Assembly: GCA_963794215.1 (NCBI GenBank)
Contig: CAWCCQ010000001.1
Coordinates: 992,001 to 1,056,000, forward strand
Direction: 5' to 3'
Source of the DNA: DATKRB01 sp963794215
GTDB taxonomy: Bacteria; Actinomycetota; Acidimicrobiia; Acidimicrobiales; RAAP-2
DNA length: 64,000 nucleotides
Below the pieces are notes generated by a model that searched no databases, was not told the origin of the DNA, and saw only the letters and a program-made list of their open reading frames with translations. How positions within the stretch are numbered: position 1 is the stretch's first letter; each line of letters starts with the position of its first letter. The position numbers and the translations under genes were made by a program. Positions 33,541-42,517 of this stretch are shown one piece after another.

Positions 33541-34626
33541 CTACAAGTTGTAGAGCTTGGCCGCGTTCTTCCAGACGATCTTCTGCTTGTCCTCGTCGGG
33601 AAGGCCCTGGAAGTGCTTGTCGACCACCTCGAGCGACTCGGGCCACGTCGAATCGGGGTGGGGGTAGTCACTCGCCCACATGACCGTCTCGACACCGAGC
33701 AAGTCGAGCGTGCGCATGCCTACCAGGTCGTCCTCGAAGGTAGCGTGGAACTGGGTCGCCCAGAAGGTGCTCGGCAGCTCCTTGATCATGCCCCGGTTGG
33801 GCCAGTTGTGCCGCCGGTACATGGTGTCGAGGCGCTCGAGGTAGTAGGAGATCCAGCCGATGCCCGCCTCGACGAGCACGATGTGCAGGTCGGGGTTCTG
33901 GGGAACCATGCCGCCCAGGATCCAGGTGCTGATCAGCTCGGCCATCACGATGGGCGGCAGCGACTGGAAGATGCCCTTGGCCGGGGTGGGGTCGGCGAGC
34001 TGGATGCCCTTGAGGCCCGGGCTGGCGTTGGTGTGCAAGCTGAGCGGCACGCCCGTGGCGGCGAAGGCCGCCCACAGCGGCGCGTACTGCTCCTCCCAGT
34101 AGGGAGCCAACTCGTACGAGGTCGGGTAGGTGGGCACAGTGGCGGCCTTGAATCCCATGCCGACCAAGCGCTCGAGCTCAGCAACCCCCTCGGCGGGGTC
34201 GAGGACCGGGATGATCCCGACGGGGATCAGCCGGTTGGGAGCCGCCTTGATCCAGTCCCCCAAGGCATTGTTGTAGGCCCGGAAACACGCCATGCGACTT
34301 TCGGCGTCGGGAAGTTGGTAGAAGAGGCCACCGTCGAACCCGAAGGTGCTCTGGCTGTAGAGGACCTCCGCCTCGACCCCGTCGGTGTCCTGGTCCTTGA
34401 GCCTGTCCTCGGCGACGTGGTCGCCCGGGCGCCCCTGGGCCGGCCAATCGCGCCCGGCCCGGTTGTTGGGCATGTTCAACGCGGCCACCGCGGCCTGAGC
34501 CTTGGCGATGATCTCTTCGAGCGCGGGGACGTGCTTCTTGTCCAGATGCTCAAGGAACGACTCGTCGGTGATCGTCACGTGCGAGTCAGCAGAGATAAGA
34601 CGCTGCTTGGTCTCCGTCGCGCTCAT
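33541..34626 (-). CDS. Amidohydrolase family protein (ACMSD-like)
   Basis: A 361-residue metal-dependent amidohydrolase-2 protein. ATG 34626 is used, with a G-rich ribosome site, over 34662. SADSHVTITDESFLEHL replaces the usual D-x-H metal-binding motif near the N-terminus; SLHTNASPG carries the central metal His; and WASDYPHPDSTWPESLE has the conserved Asp and PHP block of the ACMSD/2-hydroxy-isophthalate decarboxylase branch. Members decarboxylate or hydrolyse aromatic or cyclic acids. It lies 82 bases upstream of an MFS gene on the same strand. A paralogue is encoded at 38043, and a remnant of a third near 41750. Confidence 0.85.
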   Translation of the reverse strand: MSATETKQRLISADSHVTITDESFLEHLDKKHVPALEEIIAKAQAAVAALNMPNNRAGRDWPAQGRPGDHVAEDRLKDQDTDGVEAEVLYSQSTFGFDGGLFYQLPDAESRMACFRAYNNALGDWIKAAPNRLIPVGIIPVLDPAEGVAELERLVGMGFKAATVPTYPTSYELAPYWEEQYAPLWAAFAATGVPLSLHTNASPGLKGIQLADPTPAKGIFQSLPPIVMAELISTWILGGMVPQNPDLHIVLVEAGIGWISYYLERLDTMYRRHNWPNRGMIKELPSTFWATQFHATFEDDLVGMRTLDLLGVETVMWASDYPHPDSTWPESLEVVDKHFQGLPDEDKQKIVWKNAAKLYNL

Positions 34627-34828
34627 GGTGCCCCCCTTTGGGCTTGGTGCGGATGAGCGCACGACCAGAGGTCGGCGTGCGCACCACTACCGTAGCCGGG
34701 ACCGGCGTCCACGGCGTTGATCGATGTCCAAGCCCGAAGAGCTGAGCCAATGCCGGCCGTCGTCGACGGGAGCGGGACCGTTGCGCGCTAAGTCCTTGGT
34801 CGCCAGTCAGTCGTTCTTCGGTCAGCAG

Positions 34829-36014
34829 TCAGTCTTTGGTCATGAGCACGACACCAGAGAACGGGCCGACGGCGTTCGCCCACACCCCGACCTCGGCGTC
34901 GGGCACCTGGCGCTCCCCACACTCACCCCGCAGTTGGCGGACCGTCTCGATGCAGAAATTGGCTCCGTGTCGACGACCCACGTTGCAGGCCCCACCGTCG
35001 GTGTTAACCGGCAACGAGCCGTCGAGTCGCGTGTGACCCGCCTCGACGAAGGGCCCTGCTTCACCGAGCTTGCAGAACCCGAGGGCTTCGAGCCACTGGA
35101 ACACGATGATGGTGAAGCCGTCGTAGAGCTGAGCGAAGTCGACATCGCCCGGCGTGAGATTCTGTACGGTTCCACAGCTCGTTGGCCGCGTGGAAGGGCG
35201 AGCTCTCGTTCATGTCGATCATGTCGAAGTCCATGTACTTGATCGAGGAGTACGCGGCGGCGTCCACCCAGACCGGCTTCTTGGCCCAGTCTCTGGCCCG
35301 ATCGCCCGAGGTGTAGATCACCGCCGAGGCCGAGTCCACCGGATAGTCACAGTCCAAGAGCCGTACCGGCTTGGCGATGTAGCGCGTGCGCAGGTAGTCC
35401 TCCACGCTGATGCGCTCGCGCAACAGCGCGTCCTCGTTCAGCGAGGCGTTGTAACGCTGGGAGACGACGTGGGCGCCGAACTGCTCCTCGGTGGTTCCGT
35501 ACACGTCCATATGGCGCTGGGCCGGGAAGGCGGCGATGGAGGGGATCATCCCGCCCACGGCGAAGCCGTAGGGCGCCGTGTAGGCCCGATCACCGATGGC
35601 GACGTCGGGCCCCCGTTCGGCGGTTTCGCGGATCACGTCAGCCGAGCTCGAGCGTTGATTGATGATGCGCACGGTGAGGACGGTGTGGGCGAAGCCCGAG
35701 CGGATGGCCGCGATCCCCTGCACGGCGGCCCCCACGTACGCCGGCGACGGGCTGGCTGCCGCGTACCAGTTGAGGGGCGAGATTCCCAACGTGTAGCCAA
35801 GGCCCATCGGCTCGATGACGTCGAGGCCAGCCGGCTCGGGTCCGGCCACGCCCCACAAGAGGGCCACGCCGTCGATGTCCGCCGGGGTCATCCCCGCATC
35901 GTCCATCGCCGCCTTGCAGGCCTGGATCGCCAGTTGCCACGAGGTGAGCCCGGTGCGGCGCCCCGTCGTCGAATACCCGACGCCCACAGCGGCGACCCGG
36001 TCGGTCACCTTCAT
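34829..36014 (-). pseudogene. Thiolase-like lipid-transfer-type protein, split by a frameshift
   Basis: The first 290 residues (36014 to about 35165) read as a thiolase-fold protein of the SCP-x/Ltp2 type: MKVTDRVAAVGVGYSTTGR, ACKAAMDDAGMTPADIDGV, and VDSASAVIYTSGD. After ANELWNRT the frame turns to junk, while another minus frame continues properly with LTPGDVDFAQLYDGF, FQWLEALGFCKLGEAGPF and GSLPVNTDGGACNVGRRHG to the stop at 34829. One extra base near 35157-35161 (in ACAGAATCTCACG on the minus strand) accounts for it; the full protein would be about 395 residues. It overlaps the DUF35 gene by 4 bases. Ltp2-DUF35 pairs are retro-aldolases of steroid side-chain degradation, so a carbon-carbon cleavage role is likely if intact. 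It may be a sequencing error. Confidence 0.8.
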
Positions 36015-36463
36015 GACGCGCTCGGGCCGCTCGGGCGGAAGAAGGGCAAGGTGAGGTCGTCGGTGACCTCTCGGAACACCACCTCCATGGCCAGCCCGCA
36101 GGTGAGATCCTCCTCAGCGGCTTCGATGCCGACTGGCAGGCGGACCCCGGCCTCTTCGTCGATCTCGACCACCCCGATCACGTAGGGAATCTTGTCGAGG
36201 AAGTAGGGATGGCCCGCCTGCATGATCACGCTGTAGGTGTACAGCGTCCCCCTTCCCGAAATTTCCTGCGGCGCGAGCTCCGTCGACCCACACCGATCGC
36301 AGATGGGCCGGGGATAGTGGACGAAGTGCCCACACCCCGAGCAGCGCAAGAGGCACAGGCGGTGCTCGTTGACCGCATCCCAGTAGAACTGGTGCATCGG
36401 GTGAGGCCCCGGGATGGGGGGCGACAACGTCCCGGCGGAATCGACGGTGGATTGGTTCGTCAC
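36011..36463 (-). CDS. DUF35 OB-fold/zinc-ribbon protein (thiolase partner)
   Basis: A 150-residue protein from GTG 36463 (GGGGGA upstream). The rubredoxin-like zinc ribbon is CSGCGHFVHYPRPICDRCG (two C-x2-C knuckles, about residues 41-58), followed by an OB-fold: GRGTLYTYSVIMQAG, PYVIGVVEIDEEAGVRLP. This is the DUF35 architecture of ChsH2 C-terminal and stand-alone partners that bind thiolase-like proteins in steroid or acyl-CoA metabolism. The stop overlaps the thiolase-like start by 4 bases, which supports a complex of the two. Confidence 0.9.
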   Translation of the reverse strand: MTNQSTVDSAGTLSPPIPGPHPMHQFYWDAVNEHRLCLLRCSGCGHFVHYPRPICDRCGSTELAPQEISGRGTLYTYSVIMQAGHPYFLDKIPYVIGVVEIDEEAGVRLPVGIEAAEEDLTCGLAMEVVFREVTDDLTLPFFRPSGPSAS

Positions 36464-36626
36464 GTGTCCCCCCTGACGCGCTTGTTGGCGCAGAGCACTA
36501 CAGAGCCAACCACAAATGTAGCGCCGTGGCCCACGTCCGGCTCGGGCCTCGAGCCAGCCGCCGACCTGTTCGGGGGTATCGTCCGCCCCGCCGGATGGAC
36601 ACCAGCTGGCCAGAATAGCCAGCTGT

Positions 36627-37949
36627 TCAGGAGCCCGATACCGGGGTCCCGCTGTCAGGAACCTCGTTGCCGCAAAACGCCTTGCCGCTCGCCGGGTAGG
36701 GAACGAACTTCTTGTTCACGAACTGGTAGAAGAAGTCGCAGGCCTGCTTGGGCGCCTGCCCGAAATGGACGAAGGACACGGGAGCCGCGGCCAGGCCGTT
36801 GTCGGTCCAGTCCGACACCTTGCGCAGGTTCGAGATGAACGAGGCGCGGGTCGGGTTGGTGCCTGCCTGCTGCAGTCCTTCGATGGTCAGGTTGGCCACC
36901 TGCCAGCCATCGATGGCGCCCAGGTCCGGCACGCCGCCGGTGTAGGACGGGTCGTACATCTTGAGTCCGGCCAACATGGCCTTGCCTGCCGTGTCGGTGT
37001 AGGAGATCGCGTAGGGGAAGTACGCCCCGTCGGCGGCCGCCAGGTCCGACGCGTTAGCCGAAACCTGCTGGGACGGTCCGGCGTCGAACACGACCTTGGT
37101 GTCGCTCAGTCCCTCCTGCTTCAGAGCGGTGGACACCGCCAGGCTCGAGGAGAGCACGCAAGAGCAGTCGGCGAGCTGACAGCTATCGGACTTGAAGCTC
37201 AGCGCGTAGGTCGTGAAACTCACCCCACCGAGGGGCACGACTGTCGGGTTGCACTCGCTCAAGCCGACGTACTTGATCGCCTCCTCGTAGCCCGTCTGGC
37301 TCCGGGTGGACGACGGGGTGTTTGAGGCGATGTTGCTGATCTTCTTCACCCCAAGAGACTTGTAGAAGTTTGCGAAGTCGGCATAGGCGGGCTCGGTCGG
37401 GGAGTTGGGCCCCTCGATGTTGAACATGTTGGTGTTGGGCTGCTCGAACCACTCAGGACCGTCGAGGTCGGTGCCGACCACCGGAATCCCCGCCTGCTGA
37501 AGATAGGGGGCGCCTCCAAAGAGCAAGGCGCTGACCTCGGACACCGAGAAGACGCCCTGGGTCTGCACGAGCTCCTTGGCGGCCGTCTCGGCTCCGGTGG
37601 GGCTCGAGGTGGTGTCGGCCACGGCCCAGGTGATCTTGCGCCCGTCCACCCCACCCTCGGCGTTGATCTGCTTGAAGCGCGCTTCCATGGCCGCCGGAGT
37701 GTCGGCAAAGGTCGACGACGCGGCCCCGGTCAGGTCGCTGTAGATCCCAACCTTGATGGTGTTCGGGGTGATCCCCGGAGCGCTCGCTTTGAGGTCCGAG
37801 GTGCTGGCCCCCGCCACGCCGACCGACCCGACAGTGCTGAGCGCACCAGCTGCGAGTGCGAGTACACCCAGAGCCATTGCCAACCTGCGCAGCGAGACGC
37901 GGATTTCCTGTCCCCCCTCAACATCGGGCTGTGGCCGCCCACTGGACAT
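36627..37949 (-). CDS. ABC transporter substrate-binding protein, branched-chain amino acid (LivJ) type
   Basis: A 440-residue secreted binding protein. The hydrophobic stretch MALGVLALAAGALSTVG (about 25-41) followed by A-G-A-S serves as signal peptide. The first lobe has TPNTIKVGIYSDLTGAASST and the Gly-rich INAEGGVDGRKITWAVADT, standard for the LivJ/periplasmic-binding-1 fold. Two cysteine-containing segments (SCQLADCSCVLSSS and DFFYQFVNK, near residues 250 and 415) are unusual. No livFGHM permease/ATPase genes are near, so the protein is an orphan; it may use a distant transporter or act as a substrate sensor. It is served by the promoter at 37990-38017. ATG 37949 is the open-frame start; ATG 37877 is also possible. 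Confidence 0.86.
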   Translation of the reverse strand: MSSGRPQPDVEGGQEIRVSLRRLAMALGVLALAAGALSTVGSVGVAGASTSDLKASAPGITPNTIKVGIYSDLTGAASSTFADTPAAMEARFKQINAEGGVDGRKITWAVADTTSSPTGAETAAKELVQTQGVFSVSEVSALLFGGAPYLQQAGIPVVGTDLDGPEWFEQPNTNMFNIEGPNSPTEPAYADFANFYKSLGVKKISNIASNTPSSTRSQTGYEEAIKYVGLSECNPTVVPLGGVSFTTYALSFKSDSCQLADCSCVLSSSLAVSTALKQEGLSDTKVVFDAGPSQQVSANASDLAAADGAYFPYAISYTDTAGKAMLAGLKMYDPSYTGGVPDLGAIDGWQVANLTIEGLQQAGTNPTRASFISNLRKVSDWTDNGLAAAPVSFVHFGQAPKQACDFFYQFVNKKFVPYPASGKAFCGNEVPDSGTPVSGS

Positions 37950-37989
37950 CCTTGCGAAATATCCTTACGGAAATCGCAACGCGAATGAC

Positions 37990-38017
37990 ATTTTATGCCG
38001 TAGCCAACTGATGTCCA
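37990..38017 (-). promoter_or_regulatory. Promoter candidate for the substrate-binding protein gene
   Basis: On the minus strand TGGACA (38012-38017), a 16-bp spacer and TAAAAT (37990-37995) differ by one base each from the sigma-70 consensus. The patch is AT-rich for this genome. The expected start of transcription is near 37983, about 35 bases before the ATG. Confidence 0.55.
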
Positions 38018-38042
38018 CCACCGCGAAGTTAAAAAAGCAACC

Positions 38043-39338
38043 TCATAAAATCTCCCCTGGCCCGCTGCGTGCGGACTCGCGGCGTTCGCTCGGAACTGGA
38101 AGTCCATACAGCTCGACCGCGTTGTCCTGGAGCACTCGCCGGCGGGTCTCGGGATCCAGCGACGCCATCACCGCGGCGATCCGTTCCTTGGCATTGGGAT
38201 AGATGCACGTCGGATGCGGGATGTCGGTCTCCACGAGGACGTTGCGCACGCCGATGTCGTCGAGCAGCTTGGTGGGGCCCACGCGCTCGAACCAGAAGGT
38301 CACGTAGATGTGGTCATGGAAATACTCGGTCGGACGACGCTTCTGCAGCGCCACCTCAGCCGGTTCGGTCACCATCTCGTCGAGCTGATACTCGATCGCC
38401 TCCAACACGAAGGGGATCCATCCGATCCCGCTCTCCGCCGAGGCGATCTTGACGTTGGGGTACCGATCGAACAGATCGCTCATGCACAGGTTGACGATGA
38501 TGCGGACGTTGCTCATGTAGAACTGGGTCGCCAGGATGGCCAGTCGGCGTTGAGGTCCGAACGACTCCCAGTAGATGTCCGGGTTCGGTCCAGCCACGGC
38601 CGAGCCACGGCGGATTGCCTCTGCCACCGCGGGGTCTTCGGCCTGCATCCGGCGTAGCCCACCACTGCCGATGTGGAAATTGAACACTGCACCCATTTCG
38701 TTGCCCAGTGCCCACATCGGCGCGAAGTACGGGGCGTCGAGGTCTGGCATCCCCACAACGTGAGGCTTGTCGGAAATCGTGAACCCGGTGATCCCTTGGT
38801 CACGCAGGCGGGTCATCTCCTTGACGGTGAGGTCCATGTCCCACACCGGCAGCACCGCCTGGGGAAAGAGCCGGTTCCCCGATTCGTGCTGGAGGTCGAC
38901 CAGAAAGTCGTTGTAGGCAGCCTGCACCGCGTTGCGCACCGCAATGTCGTCGATGCCGAACATCGAGTTCGAGGCGAACCCGATGGCGTTGGGGTAAAGA
39001 ATCTGGGCGTACACCCCCATCTCGTCAAGCAGAGCCAAACGAGCCGCCACGTCCCAGCTCGCGGCGTCAATCGCCGCGAACGGCTGGAGGGTTTGCGTGC
39101 CCAGAACCTTGCGGTGGCCCTTCCCGATCGTGTTCCCGCCCACGCTGGCAAAGACATAGTCGCCGAGGTACCAAGCCGTCACGCCGTCAACCGTCTTCTG
39201 CACGGGCATTGACTCACGCATCGACGCAGGTGCCCTCGAGGTCCACAGATCGGGCGGTTCGGTGAAGTGGGCGTCGCAATCGACGATCCGCAGCCCCCCG
39301 AGCACTTCTTCGACCGACAGATCAGTCGCTGTTGCCAC
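38043..39338 (-). CDS. Amidohydrolase family protein (ACMSD-like)
   Basis: A 431-residue metal-dependent hydrolase/decarboxylase-like protein from GTG 39338 (GAGGAGG upstream); frames to 39842 are shadows. RIVDCDAHFTEPPDLW carries the D-x-H motif, FNFHIGSGG the central His, and VLVETDIPHPTCIYPN the acidic residue, with the same P-H-P element as its paralogue. The insertion GNRLFPQAVLPVWDMDLTVKEM belongs to the family. It lies 94 bases upstream of the orphan binding protein on the same strand, and is divergent from the LLM oxidoreductase. A cyclic acid or lactone is the probable substrate. Confidence 0.85.
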   Translation of the reverse strand: MATATDLSVEEVLGGLRIVDCDAHFTEPPDLWTSRAPASMRESMPVQKTVDGVTAWYLGDYVFASVGGNTIGKGHRKVLGTQTLQPFAAIDAASWDVAARLALLDEMGVYAQILYPNAIGFASNSMFGIDDIAVRNAVQAAYNDFLVDLQHESGNRLFPQAVLPVWDMDLTVKEMTRLRDQGITGFTISDKPHVVGMPDLDAPYFAPMWALGNEMGAVFNFHIGSGGLRRMQAEDPAVAEAIRRGSAVAGPNPDIYWESFGPQRRLAILATQFYMSNVRIIVNLCMSDLFDRYPNVKIASAESGIGWIPFVLEAIEYQLDEMVTEPAEVALQKRRPTEYFHDHIYVTFWFERVGPTKLLDDIGVRNVLVETDIPHPTCIYPNAKERIAAVMASLDPETRRRVLQDNAVELYGLPVPSERRESARSGPGEIL

Positions 39339-39720
39339 CGTTGTCCTCCTCGCGCCAGCCCACGACATTGCAGAGTCGGTCCGGAACACTGCACAGAGTG
39401 ACGCCACGCCATGGGAGCCATATGAACAGACGATAAAAAGGCTAGCGGACCACCCAATCGCCCGCCGTGCCGACATTGTCCAACTGAGCGGTTTCCCAGC
39501 TTGGACGAGCGCCGGGTCAACGGCCGCTCCATGAGCTCGATGAGACAGCCGGCGGGACCAGGCGCCCCAAGTGGACTGGCGCGCCAGGACGACCGTCCGG
39601 TCGAGCAGGCTGTGCGAGCTACCCTCGTCACGGGCAGCCGCTCGAGCCCGTTCCACTCGTGAGCGAGGGTGAGCGATGAGGCGGCTCGAGACGATCCCGA
39701 CCGCGAACGCAAGGACCACT

Positions 39721-40578
39721 ATGCAGTACGGCGTAGCACTGAGCATGGAATGGCTGGCCGACCTGTCGGCCGTCAAAACCGCCGTCGTCACAGCCGACGA
39801 GGAGGGCTTCGACTTCGTCACGACGAGCGGGCATCTGCTCACTGCGTCCTCAGGGCGCTACCCGCAGCTTCCCCCGTTCACCTACGGCCTCCCCTACCGC
39901 GATCACTTCGTGCTCTACTCGCACCTGGCCGCGCTCACCAGCCGCATCTCGTTCCGCACCGCGATCCTCATCCTCCCGACGCTGCCGACCGCCGTCGTCG
40001 CCAAACAGGCGGCCGATCTGAGCCTCCTAAGCGGCGGGCGAGTCCAGCTGGGCGTGGGTGTGAGTTGGCAGGAGGCCGAGTACCGGGCGCTTGGGCAGGA
40101 CTTCCACCAACGGGGTCGCCGCCTTGAAGAGCAGATCGAGGTCTTGGGGTTGCTCTGGAGCGAGCCACTGGTGACGTTCAAGGGGCGCTTTCACGACCTT
40201 GACGACGTTGGCCTGGGCCAGTTGCCCGACTCGCCCATCCCGATCTGGATCGGTTGCGGGGCCGAGCCTCACCTGCTCAAGCGAGTCGTGGATCTAGCCG
40301 TTGGGTGGATACCTGGCGGGGTCTTGGATTTTTCCGAACCGGTGCAACACCTGCGAGAGCTGGCCCAAGCGGCCCAAAGGACCGAAGTGGTCAGGGTGTC
40401 CGGGCGGGTGGTCGTGACAGACGACGCCGATCAGGTGATCGCCGACGCACGGCGTCAGGTCGAAGCCGGCGCCACCGAGCTCACCCTCGCACTCCCGCCC
40501 GACGTTGGCGCGCGCGCCGGGGTGGCTGTGCTGATCCAGGCTCGTCGTTGGCTGACCGAGGCAGGTGTCGGCGCATGA
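39721..40578 (+). CDS. Luciferase-like (LLM) F420-dependent oxidoreductase family protein
   Basis: A 285-residue TIM-barrel flavin/F420 oxidoreductase. ATG 39721 (MQYGVALSMEW) with AGGA nearby fits the family start better than ATG 39676. The typical block GGRVQLGVGVSWQEAEYRALG is present (GGR-x5-GxGW-like), with RGRRLEEQIEVL following, and LPTLPTAVVAKQAADLS. The C-terminal part is shorter than in many relatives. F420 use is inferred because the TIGR03619-like LLM subgroup in actinobacteria mostly uses it; FMN is not excluded. It lies between convergent/divergent catabolic genes and is not clearly in an operon. Confidence 0.85.
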   Translation: MQYGVALSMEWLADLSAVKTAVVTADEEGFDFVTTSGHLLTASSGRYPQLPPFTYGLPYRDHFVLYSHLAALTSRISFRTAILILPTLPTAVVAKQAADLSLLSGGRVQLGVGVSWQEAEYRALGQDFHQRGRRLEEQIEVLGLLWSEPLVTFKGRFHDLDDVGLGQLPDSPIPIWIGCGAEPHLLKRVVDLAVGWIPGGVLDFSEPVQHLRELAQAAQRTEVVRVSGRVVVTDDADQVIADARRQVEAGATELTLALPPDVGARAGVAVLIQARRWLTEAGVGA

Positions 40579-40626
40579 TCGGCGTGCGCTCGGCTTAGGG
40601 GTCCCCAACTGTCCATCAGCCGATAG

Positions 40627-41505
40627 TTAGACGCCACCCTTGCTCTTGACGGCCTCGGCGGCGAGCTCGGCGCGCGTGGCAGCTACCTGTCGGGGCGACC
40701 TTCCATAACCCTTCTCGGCGTTCTCCTGGCGCCACTCGGCCACGTCCCCGGCCCGTCCGACCAGCTCCATCATTTGGAGGTGGCTTTGTAGGTGGACCCG
40801 CATGCCCATGCCTTCCCACGCCCGCTTCACTCCCGCCTTGATGCCCATGAGTACCGAGAGCGGGGCCTGGGCGACTTGGTGGGCGATGACCTCCGCCGTC
40901 TCGTCCAGGTCGCCACGGGGCACGACCCGGTTCACCATGCCCAGACGCTGCGCTTCGTGTGCGTCCAGTGTCTTGGAGAGGTAGAGGTACTCATACGTGT
41001 GATGGAAGTTCATCATCACCCAGGGCTCGATCATCGTCTCGCCACCCGGAAAGCCAAGGCCCTGAGGGAGTGGCATCTGGAAGTACGCATCCTCGGACGC
41101 AACGACGATGTCGTTGAGGAGCGCGAAGTAGGTGCCTCCCCCCACGCAATAGCCCTGCACGGCGGAGATCGTTGGCTTTTGGAACTCCCAGAGGTGCAAG
41201 ACCGGCCACATGAACAGCTTGGCCTGCCCGCTCCAGGGATGTCCCGCCGCCATCGCCTCTTGAAACTCGGGAAAGCTCGGGCCACCGCCCCCACCGACGT
41301 CGTGCCCAGCGGAGAACCCGTTGCCGTTGGCCTTCATGATCACGACCTTGATCGCGTAATCCGCCTCGGCGTCGTCGAGGCTGTGCTCGACGTCCCAGAC
41401 CATCGCCGAGTTCTGGGCGTTTGCCTTTTCGGGCCGGTTGAGGATGATCCGGGCAACCGGACCGTCCTTCTCGTAGATGACAGTCTCGAGCTCACGACGT
41501 TCCAT
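40627..41505 (-). CDS. Enoyl-CoA hydratase/isomerase family protein
   Basis: A 292-residue crotonase-fold protein. ARIILNRPEKANAQNSAMVWDV and NGFSAGHDVGGGGG hold the CoA-binding and first oxyanion-hole elements; AVQGYCVGGGTYFALLNDIVVAS the second. The usual pair of catalytic Glu residues is altered: the position after the second oxyanion block reads QMPLPQGLGFPGGETMIEPW. Hydration, isomerisation or another crotonase reaction is possible. The gene is convergent with the LLM gene (48 bases) and begins at ATG 41505. Confidence 0.88.
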   Translation of the reverse strand: MERRELETVIYEKDGPVARIILNRPEKANAQNSAMVWDVEHSLDDAEADYAIKVVIMKANGNGFSAGHDVGGGGGPSFPEFQEAMAAGHPWSGQAKLFMWPVLHLWEFQKPTISAVQGYCVGGGTYFALLNDIVVASEDAYFQMPLPQGLGFPGGETMIEPWVMMNFHHTYEYLYLSKTLDAHEAQRLGMVNRVVPRGDLDETAEVIAHQVAQAPLSVLMGIKAGVKRAWEGMGMRVHLQSHLQMMELVGRAGDVAEWRQENAEKGYGRSPRQVAATRAELAAEAVKSKGGV

Positions 41506-42053
41506 GAGGTCAGCCTGTCACAAGACGCACTGCCCATGTGCGCCTCGAGCTGATCACGCACTGCTCGTCGAACGCTTCGCGGGCAATCGGTTGGAAGGCG
41601 ACGAGCTCTCGCGGACACTGGGCCGGCGTCGTTGGGACACCGCGCGTTGGCATCGATGGGACAGATCAGAACAACTGGGTGGCCGAGGCGGGCGGGGCGG
41701 GGACCTTCCTCGGCCAAGCGCGCAGATTCCCGGCACTGGCGCCAACGCGGCGCCGAACAGCCGATCGCGCTCTTCGCACGCCAATCGACGAGAACGTCGT
41801 TGTAGGCCTGGCAGAACGTCTCGAATGCCTTCAGGATCGCGCGCGGTGATGATGACCGGGGTCGAAAGCACAGGCGCCTGCTCGATTCCCTTGAAGTCCA
41901 TCTGCGCCTCATCGAACCATCCCTGCCGGGCCCTCCGTAGAGTCGGCCGTCACCTGCCGGAGGACTCCGCTGCACCCCGGCGGCAGGGGCACCCTCGGGA
42001 CATACCTGGGGGTGCCCCGCGTCGGCCGGTCACTGGCGCGAGCCGAGGGCAAC
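41506..42053. other. Intergenic stretch with amidohydrolase remnant
   Basis: About 550 bases. On the minus strand, near 41700-41850, pieces ILKAFETFCQAYNDVLVDWR and, in another frame, DRLFGAALAPVP match consecutive parts of the two intact ACMSD-like amidohydrolases of this window (QAAYNDFLVD... NRLFPQAVLPV). The rest of the gene is missing. The remaining sequence holds nothing that I recognise. Confidence 0.5.
41700..41850 (-). pseudogene. Amidohydrolase remnant
   Basis: A short minus-strand relic: the segment AYNDVLVDWRAK followed, in a shifted frame, by RDRLFGAALAPVP corresponds to the middle of the ACMSD-like proteins encoded at 33541 and 38043. No start, metal-binding motifs or C-terminus remain, so it cannot code for an enzyme. 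Confidence 0.5.
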
Positions 42054-42422
42054 GTGAGAAAGGGAACAGGTGTGGAGAAGCGACGACGGGTCCCTCGCCA
42101 GGCGGCCGGGTGGCAAGGTCAGTGTGCCGTCGGAACCGACCCCGACCTCGGGTGGGAGGATTGCCGGGTCGTCGACATCTCTGTCCTCGGCGCCGCCGTT
42201 CTCGTCGGCGATGCGCCAATGAGCGACCTGGCGGGGAAGACGCTCACGGTTCGCGTTGCGCCTCTCACCGGGGGCTCGGTCTCGCTCACCTTCGTCGGCG
42301 CCGTGCGGAACGTGACCGCTCGAGTCGGCACCGGCATGCGGATTGGCATCGAATTTGTGGGCTTGTCGGAGATGGAGCGCTCGATCATGAACGCGCTCGA
42401 GGTCATGGAAGCCGTGTGGTGA
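42054..42422 (+). CDS. PilZ domain protein
   Basis: About 122 residues from GTG 42054 (GAGGG upstream); GTG 42072 is an alternative. The c-di-GMP-binding PilZ pattern is present: RRRVPRQ near the N-terminus as the R-x3-R element, and VVDISVLGAAV as the (D/N)-x-S-x2-G element, followed by beta strands VSLTFVGAVRNV and GIEFVGLS. It would bind cyclic di-GMP and act through a partner. A C-terminal helix (EMERSIMNALEVMEAVW) is typical. It lies alone between the catabolic block and the surface-sugar genes; there is no GGDEF or EAL gene in the window. Confidence 0.82.
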   Translation: MRKGTGVEKRRRVPRQAAGWQGQCAVGTDPDLGWEDCRVVDISVLGAAVLVGDAPMSDLAGKTLTVRVAPLTGGSVSLTFVGAVRNVTARVGTGMRIGIEFVGLSEMERSIMNALEVMEAVW

Positions 42423-42517
42423 GCAGCTCGCTCACACCCGCCGACACCACCAACTCGTACCCACCTCACCGATCGGGGAACGGCCTCTGGTCGGTCCGCC
42501 CCCGAAAGGGGTCCGCG

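Noticed and set aside
33388..34656. 422-residue plus-strand frame
   Set aside because: It lies antisense to the amidohydrolase gene, has no family match, and results from third-position GC bias.
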